From NCBI GenBank assembly GCA_045587185.1, contig JAZNBS010000018.1, positions 13,385 to 77,384 of the forward strand: DNA of 64,000 nt, written 5' to 3'. Within the stretch, counting starts at the first letter, position 1; the number at the start of each line of letters is the position of its first letter. A program made the translations under genes and the position numbers. The notes below the pieces were generated by a model, which saw only the letters and a program-made list of their open reading frames with translations, had not been told where the DNA came from and made no database searches. Below, in pieces: positions 18,693-27,063 of the stretch. The stretch comes from UMGS172 sp045587185 (GTDB lineage: Bacteria > Bacillota > Clostridia > Oscillospirales > Acutalibacteraceae).

Positions 18693-19892
18693 TTATTCAG
18701 AGATACCGTCGATATACTTAATGTCAAAGTAAGGAGCAGATCTCTTAGAGGACTCGGCGAATGCGCCGTTCTCAATAGCCTCGGTCTCAGGCTTAAAGTC
18801 ACCCATATCAACTACGTCTGCAGTGTAGGTGGTAAGCTCTTGACCGTCCTTAGTAAAGGTCTTGGTATCAAATACCTTGAGTTCCTTGGAGATGAGCTTT
18901 GCTTTGATCTCTGCGATTTTCTCAGCAGTGCCGGGAGCAGCAACCTTCTCGTTGAGTTCGGTCAATGCTACAGAACCGGTCTCGATAGTTCCGCAGTAAT
19001 CGGTGGGGATAGCCTTACCTGCCTTATAGTTCTCAATGATCATCTTGAAGTAAGGAGTCCAATCAATCTTGGAAGAAATGATAGCAGTGTTGGGGCCCAT
19101 GGAAATGGTGCTGATGTTATAAGCAACGTTGGGAACACCCTTCTCTTCACAAGCCTTGGGAGCGCCTTCAGAGTCAGCATGCTGGCTGATAAGAACACAA
19201 CCGCTGTTGATAAGATTGAGAGCAGCCTCCTTCTCCTTGGCAATATCAAACCAGGAGTTGGTGTACTGAACCTTCATGGTAACAGAGGGGCAGATGTAAC
19301 GTACGCCGAGATAGAAAGAGGTAAGACCCGAAACAACCTCTGCGTAGTTGAAAGCGCCGACATAACCAATCTTAGCCTGTTCAGCAGTAATTTTACCGTC
19401 AGAAATCATCTGGTTGAGTTTCATACCTGCAGCAACACCTGCAAGGAAACGACCCTCATAGATGGATGCAAAAGCATTGTGATAGTTGGGAAGATTCTCA
19501 GTCAAAGCCTTGGTGCCGGTTGCATGGCAGAACTGAACATCCTTGAACTCTTTTGCAGCCTGAATCATATAGGTCTCATGGCCGAAAGAGTCAGCGAAAA
19601 TGATGTTACAACCTGCGTCAACAAGCTCAGCAGCTGCGTTATAGCAAGCCTCGTTTTCGCCAATGTTGACCTTAACAAGAACCTGTTCATCTTTAAGGCC
19701 AAGTTCCTTCTGTGCGGCATAGATAGCCTGAATGAAGTTGTTGTCGTAAGTGGAGTTTTCATCGTGCAGGCAGATGATACCGATCTTGAAATTGTCTTTA
19801 GCGGTATCGCTGTTAGTGTCTGCGTCGCTGCCACAAGCTGCGAATGAGAACAACATCACTGCGACCAAAAGAAGTGCGAGAAGTTTTTTCAT
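18693..19892 (-). CDS. BMP-family substrate-binding lipoprotein
   Basis: This 399-residue lipoprotein captures substrate for the ABC importer encoded downstream. The signal MKKLLALLLVAVMLFSFAAC ends at the lipidated Cys20 and is followed by a short polar linker. The body is a basic-membrane-protein (PBP1-type) fold starting KIGIICLHDENSTYDNNF. BMP proteins mostly bind purine nucleosides; the substrate here is inferred. An upstream in-frame start exists, but ATG 19892 has GGAGG eight bases before it and begins the signal peptide. The promoter is at 20039-20067. Confidence 0.93.
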   Translation of the reverse strand: MKKLLALLLVAVMLFSFAACGSDADTNSDTAKDNFKIGIICLHDENSTYDNNFIQAIYAAQKELGLKDEQVLVKVNIGENEACYNAAAELVDAGCNIIFADSFGHETYMIQAAKEFKDVQFCHATGTKALTENLPNYHNAFASIYEGRFLAGVAAGMKLNQMISDGKITAEQAKIGYVGAFNYAEVVSGLTSFYLGVRYICPSVTMKVQYTNSWFDIAKEKEAALNLINSGCVLISQHADSEGAPKACEEKGVPNVAYNISTISMGPNTAIISSKIDWTPYFKMIIENYKAGKAIPTDYCGTIETGSVALTELNEKVAAPGTAEKIAEIKAKLISKELKVFDTKTFTKDGQELTTYTADVVDMGDFKPETEAIENGAFAESSKRSAPYFDIKYIDGISE

Positions 19893-20038
19893 TTTTCTAA
19901 CCTCCAAAAAATGTTTATGTAAATTTTATTTACATCAAAATAAAAAGCAAAAATCGGCGCAAAAATAAACGACGCTTGTCCTTTATCTGCAACCGACCTC
20001 CTTAAAAACATCTTTAAAAGTCAATTAACTACAGAAAT

Positions 20039-20067
20039 ATGTTACCACAATTAATACCGATTGTCAA
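20039..20067 (-). promoter_or_regulatory. Sigma-A promoter of the BMP importer operon
   Basis: On the minus strand: TTGACA (20067-20062), a 17-base spacer and TAACAT (20044-20039). The leader to the first gene is about 140 bases. I see no purine-riboswitch core in it, but it holds a 20-codon open frame with AAGGAGG (see findings). Confidence 0.8.
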
Positions 20068-20114
20068 CAAATTTTGACCGATTTTGCATTGGTAAACATA
20101 ACACATTTTAAAAA

Positions 20115-20148
20115 TTAAAGACCGAGCGGCAACACCGTTCGGTCTTTT
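20115..20148 (-). terminator. Terminator of the ribosomal superoperon after rplQ
   Basis: A long stem, AAAGACCGA...TCGGTCTTT (20118-20146) with one mismatch. On the minus strand AATTTTT follows. It lies 12 bases after the rplQ stop and closes the roughly 15 kb unit. Confidence 0.85.
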
Positions 20149-20157
20149 TGTTTAATA

Positions 20158-20502
20158 TTATTTCACAAGCTCGATGATAGCCATCTCTGCTGCGTCACCA
20201 CGGCGAGGGCCGGTTTTGGTGATACGGCAGTAACCGCCGTTCTTCTCAGCATAAGCAGGTGCAATCTCAGCGAAGAGTTTTTTGCAAACGTCTTCCTTGG
20301 TGATGAAAGCAAGAGCCTGTCTGTAGTTAGCAAGATTGTTATCCTTAGCGAGTGTGATATATTTCTCGGCCATTGCAGCAACTTCCTTAGCTCTGGTAAC
20401 GGTGGTTTCAATCTTTCCGTTTTCGAGAAGGAAAGTGACCATAGCTCTGAGCATAGCGGTTCTGTGATCGCTGGTTCTACCGAGTTTTCTGGTTCCGGGC
20501 AT
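20158..20502 (-). CDS. rplQ: 50S ribosomal protein L17
   Basis: This 114-residue protein begins MPGTRKLGRTSDHRTAMLRAM, the L17 hallmark, and ends in the GDAAEMAIIELV strand. It is a large-subunit protein near the peptide exit tunnel. It has the bacterial length (about 113-127) and is the last gene of the alpha-operon segment, 27 bases after rpoA. AAGGAGTGAG precedes the start. Confidence 0.97.
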   Translation of the reverse strand: MPGTRKLGRTSDHRTAMLRAMVTFLLENGKIETTVTRAKEVAAMAEKYITLAKDNNLANYRQALAFITKEDVCKKLFAEIAPAYAEKNGGYCRITKTGPRRGDAAEMAIIELVK

Positions 20503-20529
20503 TTAACTCACTCCTTAATAAGAAAGCTA

Positions 20530-21477
20530 TTATTCGTCGTCACTCTTCAAGGTGAAGCCAAGAGACTGAAGTTTGGCAACAACTTCTTCAAGCGACTTTC
20601 TTCCGAGGTTTCTGACCTTCATCATATCTTCCTCGGTCTTTTCGGTGAGGTCTTCGACCGTGTTGATGTTGGCACGCTTCAAACAGTTGAAACTACGTAC
20701 CGACAGATCAAGCTCTTCAATGGTCATCTCAAGGATTTTATCCTTGCCATCGCCGGCCTTTTCAACCATAATCTCGCTGTTAGATGCATCTGCAGAAAGA
20801 TCGGTGAAAAGCTTGAGATGTTCAGTGAGGATCTTGGCGGACCATGAAACCGCTTCCTTTGCAGTGAGGACACCGTTGGTCCAAACCTCAATGGTAAGTC
20901 TGTCATAGTCAGTCTGCTGTCCGACACGGGTGTTATCAACACTGTAATCAGCCTTGACAACAGGGTTATAAATAGAGTCAACAGGGATAACGCCGATAGG
21001 TGTGTTATCGTTCTTGTTCATTTCAGCAGGAACGTAACCTCTGCCCTTGTCGAGAGTAAGCTCCATACAGAGCTTTGCACCCTCATCAAGAGTTGCAATG
21101 TGCAACTCGGGGTTAAGAATCTCAACTTCACTGTCAGCCTTGATGGAAGCGGCAGTTACCTCGCAGGGACCTTCGGCCTCAATGTAAACAGTTTTTACAC
21201 TGTCCGAATGAAGCTTTGCGGTAAGACCTTTGACGTTGAGAACGATCTCGGTCACATCCTCTTTAACATGAGGAATTGTCGAGAACTCGTGTTGAACACC
21301 GTCGATCTTGATGGTGGTAACAGCAACACCCTGCAAAGAAGAAAGGAGAGTTCTGCGAAGGCTGTTGCCTATCGTAGTACCGTAACCTCTCTCAAGCGGC
21401 TCAAGTGTAAATCTGCCGTATCTGCCGTCGGGCGTCATATCCAGTGTTTCTATTCTGGGCTTTTCAATCTCTATCAT
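20530..21477 (-). CDS. rpoA: DNA-directed RNA polymerase subunit alpha
   Basis: This 315-residue alpha subunit seeds RNA polymerase assembly. The N-terminal dimerisation domain includes ERGYGTTIGNSLRRTLLSS; the C-terminal domain (about 245-310) includes LKRANINTVEDL and RNLGRKSLEEV, the helices that contact UP elements and activators. ATG 21477 is chosen over an upstream in-frame start because MIEIEKPRIE is the family N-terminus and GGAG lies just before it. An unusually long 153-base spacer with hairpins separates it from rpsD. Confidence 0.98.
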   Translation of the reverse strand: MIEIEKPRIETLDMTPDGRYGRFTLEPLERGYGTTIGNSLRRTLLSSLQGVAVTTIKIDGVQHEFSTIPHVKEDVTEIVLNVKGLTAKLHSDSVKTVYIEAEGPCEVTAASIKADSEVEILNPELHIATLDEGAKLCMELTLDKGRGYVPAEMNKNDNTPIGVIPVDSIYNPVVKADYSVDNTRVGQQTDYDRLTIEVWTNGVLTAKEAVSWSAKILTEHLKLFTDLSADASNSEIMVEKAGDGKDKILEMTIEELDLSVRSFNCLKRANINTVEDLTEKTEEDMMKVRNLGRKSLEEVVAKLQSLGFTLKSDDE

Positions 21478-21630
21478 AAAAGCTCCATTTCTCCGCACGA
21501 AAGTATTTTATTAGGCAACGGCGTTTTGTGCGGAATTCGCCATGCCAAAATCGTGTTCATCAAATTAAAATCAAAAGTTTGTGTGCGTTCTGCCTCAACA
21601 ACGAGGCAGAACAGGCACTCAATAACTTTA
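21478..21630 (-). other. Structured spacer between rpsD and rpoA
   Basis: Two hairpins can be read. One is GTTCTGCCTC/GAGGCAGAAC (21587-21612), a perfect ten-base stem with a six-base loop. The other is TCCGCAC/GTGCGGA (21492-21498 with 21528-21534), just before the rpoA ribosome binding site. Neither has a terminator T-run. Most neighbouring spacers in this operon are under 30 bases, so a regulatory or processing role is plausible. Confidence 0.6.
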
Positions 21631-22257
21631 TTATTTAGAGTAGAACTCGACGATGAGCTGCTCATCAACGGGAGCGTCAATAGCATCACGATCGGGAAGG
21701 TTGACAACCTTAACAGAGAAGTTCTCTGCGTTAGCATCAAGCCAAGAAGGAACAGGACGGCCTGCGTTTGCCTCAAGAACTGCCTTAATCTTCTCGGAAG
21801 AACGGCTCTTCTCACAAACGGTGATAACGTCGCCTGCTTTCAAGAGGTAAGAAGCAATGTCTACTCGACCGCCGTTTACCTCAAAGTGACCGTGGCCGAC
21901 AAGCTGTCTTGCCTCGGCACGGGAGGATGCAAGACCTGCTCTGTAAACTACGTTGTCAAGTCTTGATTCGAGAATTCTGAGAAGGTTCTCGCCGGTAACA
22001 CCGACTTTACGCTTAGCCATTTCAAAATAGTGGCTGAACTGAACCTCGTTTACGCCGTAGTAACGTCTTGCTCTCTGCTTTGCGCGAAGATGCAAACCGT
22101 ACTCGGAAGTCTTTTTACGTCCCTGTCCATGCTGGCCGGGAGCATACTCTCTGCGACCAACGGAACACTTTTCGGAGTAGCAGCGCTCACCCTTGAGGAA
22201 CAATTTCTGACCCTCACGACGGCAAAGTCTGCAAACTGCACCGGTATATCTAGCCAT
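21631..22257 (-). CDS. rpsD: 30S ribosomal protein S4
   Basis: This 208-residue primary rRNA-binding protein of the small subunit has an S4 RNA-binding domain (RLDNVVYRAGLASSRAEARQ near residue 100). The N-terminus keeps a zinc-type cysteine set, with Cys9 and Cys12 in CRLC plus Cys26 and Cys31, so this is the zinc-binding form. Its place in the alpha operon between rpsK and rpoA is standard. Family knowledge says S4 often represses its own operon; the structured spacer follows directly after it. Confidence 0.97.
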   Translation of the reverse strand: MARYTGAVCRLCRREGQKLFLKGERCYSEKCSVGRREYAPGQHGQGRKKTSEYGLHLRAKQRARRYYGVNEVQFSHYFEMAKRKVGVTGENLLRILESRLDNVVYRAGLASSRAEARQLVGHGHFEVNGGRVDIASYLLKAGDVITVCEKSRSSEKIKAVLEANAGRPVPSWLDANAENFSVKVVNLPDRDAIDAPVDEQLIVEFYSK

Positions 22258-22276
22258 GTTTTACACCTCCAAAAAA

Positions 22277-22666
22277 TTAGACACGTCTTCTCTTGGGAGG
22301 ACGGCAGCCATTGTGGGGAATCGGGGTAACATCTTTGATCATGCTAACCTCAAGACCTGCGGACTGGAGAGCACGGATTGCTGCTTCACGTCCGGCACCG
22401 GGACCCTTGACGTATACTTCAACTGACTTAAGGCCATGCTCCATAGCAGCCTTTGCAGCAGTCTCAGCTGCGCTCTGCGCTGCGAAAGGAGTAGACTTTC
22501 TGGAACCGCGGAAGCCAAGCTCACCGGCGGATGCCCATGAAAGTGCGTTACCGTTTACATCGGTAATAGTAACGATAGTATTGTTGAAGGTTGACTGAAT
22601 ATGGGCAGCACCGCGTTCGATATTCTTCTTCTCACGGCGTCTGCGGATTGTTGTCTGTTTAGCCAT
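22277..22666 (-). CDS. rpsK: 30S ribosomal protein S11
   Basis: This 129-residue protein has the conserved AHIQSTFNNTIVTITD segment, GRRGSRKSTP-like loop (GFRGSRKSTPFAAQ) and the C-terminal DVTPIPHNGCRPPKRRRV. It lies in the platform of the small subunit. It follows rpsM by 17 bases, with a GGGGGAGG ribosome binding site. Confidence 0.98.
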   Translation of the reverse strand: MAKQTTIRRRREKKNIERGAAHIQSTFNNTIVTITDVNGNALSWASAGELGFRGSRKSTPFAAQSAAETAAKAAMEHGLKSVEVYVKGPGAGREAAIRALQSAGLEVSMIKDVTPIPHNGCRPPKRRRV

Positions 22667-22683
22667 ATTATTCTTCCTCCCCC

Positions 22684-23052
22684 TTACTTCTTCTTGTTAG
22701 CAATGGTCTTCTTGGGACCTTTGCGGGTACGGGCATTGGTCTTGGAACGCTGTCCTCTTACGGGAAGTCCCTTTTTATGACGGCTGCCACGGAAACTGCC
22801 GATTTCGACAAGTCTCTTGATATCGAAAGCGATTGCACGACGGCGATCACCTTCAACCTGAAGATTATGGTCGATATACTCACGAAGTTTAGATATATCG
22901 TCCTCGGTAAGATCCTTTACGCGGATGTCGGGATTGATGCCGGTATCTGCAAGAATCTTTTTGGATGTTGTAAGACCGATACCGAAAATGTAGGTAAGTC
23001 CAATTTCGACTCTCTTGTTATTCGGAAGGTCAACACCAGCTATACGCGCCAT
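22684..23052 (-). CDS. rpsM: 30S ribosomal protein S13
   Basis: This 122-residue protein begins MARIAGVDLPNNKRVEIGLTY, has a helix-hairpin-helix region (IFGIGLTTSKKIL) and the basic tail GLPVRGQRSKTNARTRKGPKK that touches the P-site tRNA. It sits in the head of the small subunit. It lies 35 bases after rpmJ in the usual order. Confidence 0.98.
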   Translation of the reverse strand: MARIAGVDLPNNKRVEIGLTYIFGIGLTTSKKILADTGINPDIRVKDLTEDDISKLREYIDHNLQVEGDRRRAIAFDIKRLVEIGSFRGSRHKKGLPVRGQRSKTNARTRKGPKKTIANKKK

Positions 23053-23087
23053 TTATAATGCACCTCTCATTCTAAAGTTGCGCAGGA

Positions 23088-23201
23088 TTAACCCTGGCGC
23101 TGCTTGTGCTTAGGATTCTCACAGATAACCATGATTTTTCCCTTGCGCTTGATTATTTTGCATTTATCGCAAATCTTTTTGACAGAAGGTCTGACTTTCA
23201 T
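23088..23201 (-). CDS. rpmJ: 50S ribosomal protein L36
   Basis: A small gene of 37 codons. The product begins MKVRPSVKKICDKCK and ends NPKHKQRQG. Cys11, Cys14 and Cys27 with His32 form the zinc ribbon (C+ form). It is read directly from the minus strand between infA and rpsM, its standard place. GGAGG lies before the ATG. Confidence 0.97.
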   Translation of the reverse strand: MKVRPSVKKICDKCKIIKRKGKIMVICENPKHKQRQG

Positions 23202-23227
23202 TCTTATACCTCCAAATTTTCCCTGAC

Positions 23228-23446
23228 TTATTTCGAACGCCAGGTAATGCGTCCCTTAGTCAGGTCATAGGGTGACATTTCCACCGTTACCTTATCACCG
23301 GGAAGAATGCGTATAAAGTTCATACGCAGCTTGCCCGAGATATGAGCAAGAATCTGATGTCCTCCCTGTATTTCAACCTTGAACATGGCATTGGGCATTG
23401 CCTCAATGACTGTTCCTTCCAATTCAATCATATCCTCTTTGGACAT
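23228..23446 (-). CDS. infA: Translation initiation factor IF-1
   Basis: This 72-residue S1/OB-fold protein binds the A site during initiation. It shows IELEGTVIEAMPNAMFKVE and the C-terminal YDLTKGRITWR. The ATG immediately follows the TGA of the KOW gene with no gap, and an AAGGAGAG site lies in the end of that gene, so translation is likely coupled. Confidence 0.98.
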   Translation of the reverse strand: MSKEDMIELEGTVIEAMPNAMFKVEIQGGHQILAHISGKLRMNFIRILPGDKVTVEMSPYDLTKGRITWRSK

Positions 23447-23707
23447 TCAAATCTCTCCTTGACATTGTAGGCTTTGATAATCATTCAAAGCGTGTCGTAT
23501 TGATCTGTTTGTGAGCATCTGTTCCTCGGGTAAGGTGGTTTGAGTTAGCGAAATGTGTCTTATGTTTTTGATTTTTGGGCGTTCAACAGGACGCTCCTTG
23601 CCGTCAACGACAAGAACTTTACCGTCTTTAACACCTACAACCACCATAAATTTTCCGCTATCCCTACCGGCTTTTGAACAGACAATTAAACCTCTTTCGG
23701 GCTGCAT
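23447..23707 (-). CDS. KOW-domain RNA-binding protein
   Basis: This 86-residue protein resembles the L14/YlxQ-type small KOW proteins found between map and infA in Clostridia. The first half is an SH3-like barrel (ERGLIVCSKAGRDSGKFMVVV, then DGKVLVVDGKER). It probably binds RNA and may act in ribosome assembly or translation, but the exact function is not known. The placement, 16 bases after map and directly abutting infA, supports a translation role. AAGGAGG precedes the ATG. Confidence 0.85.
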   Translation of the reverse strand: MQPERGLIVCSKAGRDSGKFMVVVGVKDGKVLVVDGKERPVERPKIKNIRHISLTQTTLPEEQMLTNRSIRHALNDYQSLQCQGEI

Positions 23708-23723
23708 GGCTTTCCTCCTTAAA

Positions 23724-24473
23724 TCATGGTAAAGTCATAATTTTAGGGCCGTCTGCCGTTATGGCAACGGTATGCTCAAAATGAGCAGAAAGCGAGCCGT
23801 CCGAGGTAAGGACTGTCCAACCGTCCGGCATAACCTTGACATCGAACGAACCTGCGTTAACCATAGGTTCGATTGCGATGGTCATACCCGGAACAAGACG
23901 AACTCCTCTGCCGGATACTCCGAAATTGGGTATCTCCGGGGCTTCATGAAGACTCGTGCCTACGCCGTGGCCAACGTATTTGCGTACCACCGAGTAACCG
24001 CGAGACTCGACATACTGTTGAACTGCCGAAGATATATCTCCGACTCTGCCGCCCGGAAGTGCGTGTTTGATGCCCTCATAAAGGCTCTCACGTGTCACAT
24101 CCATCAGCCGCATTGCTTCTGGCGAAACATCACCGCAAGCAAAAGTAGCAGCATTGTCACCATTATATCCTTCAAATTCCGCACCAAGGTCAACACTTAC
24201 AATGTCTCCCGCTTTTAAGATGCGGTTTTTGGCAGGTATGCCGTGAATTACCTCGTTGTTGATAGATATACAAGCGGTCGCCGGATAACCGTAAAGTCCT
24301 TTGAAATTAGGGTTAGCACCTTTACTTCTTATAAACTTTTCGGCAAGTGTGTCGAGCTCCAGAGTGGAGACTCCCGGCTCGACCGCCTCACCTATTAACT
24401 TTAGTGCCTGTGCCGAAATAACGCAGGCTTCTTTCATAATTGCCAGTTCCCTGGCAGTTTTAAGCACTACCAT
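23724..24473 (-). CDS. map: Methionine aminopeptidase, type I
   Basis: This 249-residue metalloprotease removes N-terminal methionine from new proteins. Metal and substrate residues are seen in SVDLGAEFEGYNGD, the GHGVGTSLHEAPEIPNFG segment (His and Glu) and AIEPMVNAG, with a late Glu in SAHFEHTVAI. There is no N-terminal zinc extension, as in the short bacterial form. It starts two bases after adk ends. Confidence 0.97.
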   Translation of the reverse strand: MVVLKTARELAIMKEACVISAQALKLIGEAVEPGVSTLELDTLAEKFIRSKGANPNFKGLYGYPATACISINNEVIHGIPAKNRILKAGDIVSVDLGAEFEGYNGDNAATFACGDVSPEAMRLMDVTRESLYEGIKHALPGGRVGDISSAVQQYVESRGYSVVRKYVGHGVGTSLHEAPEIPNFGVSGRGVRLVPGMTIAIEPMVNAGSFDVKVMPDGWTVLTSDGSLSAHFEHTVAITADGPKIMTLP

Positions 24474-24475
24474 TA

Positions 24476-25108
24476 TTAGATACCTAAAGCCTGAAATACA
24501 AGCTTGGTAGTGTCAGCCACTTCTTCCTGACCGGGGACCGATTTCAGTTTGCCGGTCTTGGAATAGTAGGATTTGAGCGGCTCGGTCTGCTCGTGGTAGA
24601 TTGCAAGACGCTCAAGCACGGTTTCGGGTGCATCGTCCTTACGTTGGATGAGCTCAGCACCGCACTGATTACAAATTCCGTCTTTTTCAGGTTTTTTGTA
24701 TTCAAGGTGGTAACTAGCTCCGCAAGCGGGACATACACGTCGGCCGCCCAAACGAGCTGCGATGGCCTCATCCTTGACATCAATATCAAGTACACAGTCG
24801 ATTTCGACTCCAAGGGCATCGAGTGCTTCGGCCTGAGGAATTGTTCTGGGGAAACCGTCGAGGATGAAACCGTTTTTACAGTCATCCTGAGCCAAACGCT
24901 CCTTGATGATACCGATTACGACATCATCCGAAACGAGTTGACCGGCTTCTACAGCAGCCTTGGCCTTAACCCCCATCTCTGTACCGTTCTTCATTGCCTC
25001 ACGAATAATGTTACCGGTCGAGATGGTGGGAATTGAAAGTTGTTCACAGATAATTTCTGCCTGTGTGCCTTTACCGGCACCAGGTGCACCAAGAAGAATC
25101 AGTTTCAT
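24476..25108 (-). CDS. adk: Adenylate kinase
   Basis: This 210-residue kinase interconverts ATP + AMP and 2 ADP. It has the P-loop GAPGAGKGT (7-15), GFPRTIPQAEAL and a long lid containing four cysteines (CPAC and CNQC) that bind zinc, as in Gram-positive Adk. The start at 25108 (MKLILLGAPG) is the family start; an upstream in-frame ATG would overlap secY. It lies between secY and map in the spc segment. Confidence 0.97.
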   Translation of the reverse strand: MKLILLGAPGAGKGTQAEIICEQLSIPTISTGNIIREAMKNGTEMGVKAKAAVEAGQLVSDDVVIGIIKERLAQDDCKNGFILDGFPRTIPQAEALDALGVEIDCVLDIDVKDEAIAARLGGRRVCPACGASYHLEYKKPEKDGICNQCGAELIQRKDDAPETVLERLAIYHEQTEPLKSYYSKTGKLKSVPGQEEVADTTKLVFQALGI

Positions 25109-25121
25109 AATATCGTACCTC

Positions 25122-26411
25122 TTAATCAAGGAAGCCCTTGTAGTGACGCATCATCATCTGAGACTCAAGGTTGGTAACCATCTCAAGTGCAACACCGACT
25201 ACGATGAGAATCGAAGTACCGCCGACCGAGATGTTTGCAAAAGCAGGGCTGATAAGACCGAAGATGATAGGTCCAACGGCGATAACACTGAGGCAGATAG
25301 CGCCAATCAGAGTTATTCTTGACAAAACCCTCTGAATGAAATCAGAAGTTGATTTGCCAGGACGGATACCGGGAATCGAACCGCTGTTTTTGCGCAGGTT
25401 GTTTGCCATTTCAACAGGATTGTACTGAATGGTCACATAGAAGTAAGCAAACGCAATAATCATTGCGAAGTACAATACTGCATAGAAAACGCCCTGTGTA
25501 CTGAACATCTGGAGAATTTTATAAATCCAGTTAGGATTGCCGTCAACCTTCCAGAATGACAGTATCATAGTAGGAATCATAAGGATGGAACTGGCAAAGA
25601 TGATAGGCATAACACCGGACATATTGACCTTAATGGGAATATGGGTGCTCTGGCCACCGTACATCTTACGGCCGACAACGCGCTTTGCATACTGAACGGG
25701 CAGTCTGCGTTCCGCGTTAGACATCCATACGATGAAACCGATAACGAGAAGAAATACAAGAACGATCAGGACTGCAGCGACCTGTTCGCCTGCCTTCCAC
25801 CAACTGTAAAGTGCAGCTGCTGCATCAGGAGCGCGGGAAATGATACCTGCAAAGAGAAGTATCGAAATGCCGTTGCCGATACCCTTTTCGTCAATCTGTT
25901 CACCCAACCACATAACAAGTGCCGAACCTGCTGTGAGGGTGAGAACAATAACGAAACCTGCAAACCATTCTGCTGCGGTGGATTTTACCTTAAGCATATT
26001 GGTGTTGTTAAGGTAAATATAGAACGCAATACCCTGGATAAGACCAAGAATTACGGTTGCAAAACGTGTGTGCTTTGCAATAATCTTGCGTCCCTCTTCG
26101 CCCTCTTTCGAGATTCTCTCGTAGTAAGGAATTGCTACGGTGAGAAGCTGCATAATGATGGAGGAGTTGATATACGGGGTAACACCCATTGCAAAGATTG
26201 CGCCGTACTGCAATCCGCCACCGGTGAAAGTGGAAAGATAGTTGAAGAAGATATTCTCGCCCGAGGTCATTGTCTCACCGAGTGCTACGGGATCAATGAA
26301 CGGTACGGGAATGACAGAACCGATACGGAATATTAAGATAATAAAGAGAGTAAAAAGAATCTTTCTACGAAGATCGGGGACCTTCCACGCATTCTTAATT
26401 GTCTCTAACAT
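25122..26411 (-). CDS. secY: Protein translocase subunit SecY
   Basis: This 429-residue protein has ten membrane segments and forms the channel of the Sec translocon with SecE and SecG. It starts MLETIKNAWKVPDLRRKI and shows the plug and second-helix region GGGLQYGAIFAMGVTPYINSSII and the loop DFIQRVLSRIT near the end. The start at 26411 is one base after the rplO stop, and GAGG lies inside the end of rplO. It occupies its usual position in the spc operon. Confidence 0.97.
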   Translation of the reverse strand: MLETIKNAWKVPDLRRKILFTLFIILIFRIGSVIPVPFIDPVALGETMTSGENIFFNYLSTFTGGGLQYGAIFAMGVTPYINSSIIMQLLTVAIPYYERISKEGEEGRKIIAKHTRFATVILGLIQGIAFYIYLNNTNMLKVKSTAAEWFAGFVIVLTLTAGSALVMWLGEQIDEKGIGNGISILLFAGIISRAPDAAAALYSWWKAGEQVAAVLIVLVFLLVIGFIVWMSNAERRLPVQYAKRVVGRKMYGGQSTHIPIKVNMSGVMPIIFASSILMIPTMILSFWKVDGNPNWIYKILQMFSTQGVFYAVLYFAMIIAFAYFYVTIQYNPVEMANNLRKNSGSIPGIRPGKSTSDFIQRVLSRITLIGAICLSVIAVGPIIFGLISPAFANISVGGTSILIVVGVALEMVTNLESQMMMRHYKGFLD

Positions 26412-26412
26412 A

Positions 26413-26853
26413 TCAGAGTACCTCGTACTTTCCACCGGCTGCTACGATCTTATCCTTTGCAGCGGCAGAGAAGGCAACTGCCTTTACGGTTATTTTCTTA
26501 GTCAACTCACCGTTGCCAAGAACCTTAAGTCCGTCATACTCCTTCTTAATAATGCCCTTTTCGATGAGAGCTGCTGCATCAACAACTGCACCATCCTCAA
26601 ATACATTGAGGGCTGCGATATTGACGGTTGCATACTCAGAGGCAAAAATGTTATTGAAACCTCTCTTAGGAACACGTCTCTGAAGTGGCATCTGACCGCC
26701 TTCAAAACCGAATCTCTGGCCGCGACCTGCACGTGCCTTCTGACCTTTGTGTCCCTTACCGGCAGTTTTACCGTTGCCGGAACCATGACCTCTACCGATG
26801 CGCTTTACCTCACGGGTAGAACCCTCAACGGCTTTAAGCTCATGAATTTTCAT
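26413..26853 (-). CDS. rplO: 50S ribosomal protein L15
   Basis: This 146-residue protein has the Gly-rich basic N-terminus (GRGHGSGNGKTAGKGHKGQKAR) that threads into 23S rRNA. I chose ATG 26853 because AGGAGG lies nine bases before it and MKIHELK is the family start. It is followed directly by secY. Confidence 0.97.
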   Translation of the reverse strand: MKIHELKAVEGSTREVKRIGRGHGSGNGKTAGKGHKGQKARAGRGQRFGFEGGQMPLQRRVPKRGFNNIFASEYATVNIAALNVFEDGAVVDAAALIEKGIIKKEYDGLKVLGNGELTKKITVKAVAFSAAAKDKIVAAGGKYEVL

Positions 26854-26866
26854 AGTTCGCACCTCC

Positions 26867-27049
26867 TTAGTTAGCTTCAGTTACCTCGACGAGGTGGATG
26901 ATTTTTTTGATTTTACCCTGGGTGGCTGCGTTGTCAGGCTGAACGGTGACATCGCCGCGCTTGTGAAGTCCGAGGGCTTTGGCGGTTGCGATCTGATCAG
27001 GCTTGCAGCAAATCAGACTCTTAACCAGTTTTACGTTAAGATTAGCCAT
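26867..27049 (-). CDS. rpmD: 50S ribosomal protein L30
   Basis: This 60-residue protein has the conserved VKLVKSLICCKPDQIATAKALGL segment and the late NAATQGKIKKIIHLVEV. Size matches bacterial L30 (about 60). It lies between rpsE and rplO with 14- and 13-base gaps. Confidence 0.97.
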   Translation of the reverse strand: MANLNVKLVKSLICCKPDQIATAKALGLHKRGDVTVQPDNAATQGKIKKIIHLVEVTEAN

Positions 27050-27063
27050 TGTTCTCGTCCTCC

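Noticed and set aside
18840..19847. A 335-codon open frame opposite the BMP lipoprotein gene
   Set aside because: It mirrors the sense gene, has no ribosome binding site or promoter of its own, and its product shows no family pattern, while the sense strand has a signal peptide and BMP fold.
19893..20040. Purine riboswitch ahead of the BMP nucleoside importer
   Set aside because: Looked for because BMP importers often carry purines, but the conserved three-way junction core is not there.
20464..21966. Two long open frames opposite rplQ/rpoA/rpsD
   Set aside because: They run antisense to certain ribosomal and polymerase genes and have no translation signals.
25641..26336. A 231-codon open frame opposite secY
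   Set aside because: Shadow of the secY codons; the product is Cys- and Asn-rich without structure, and no start signals are present.
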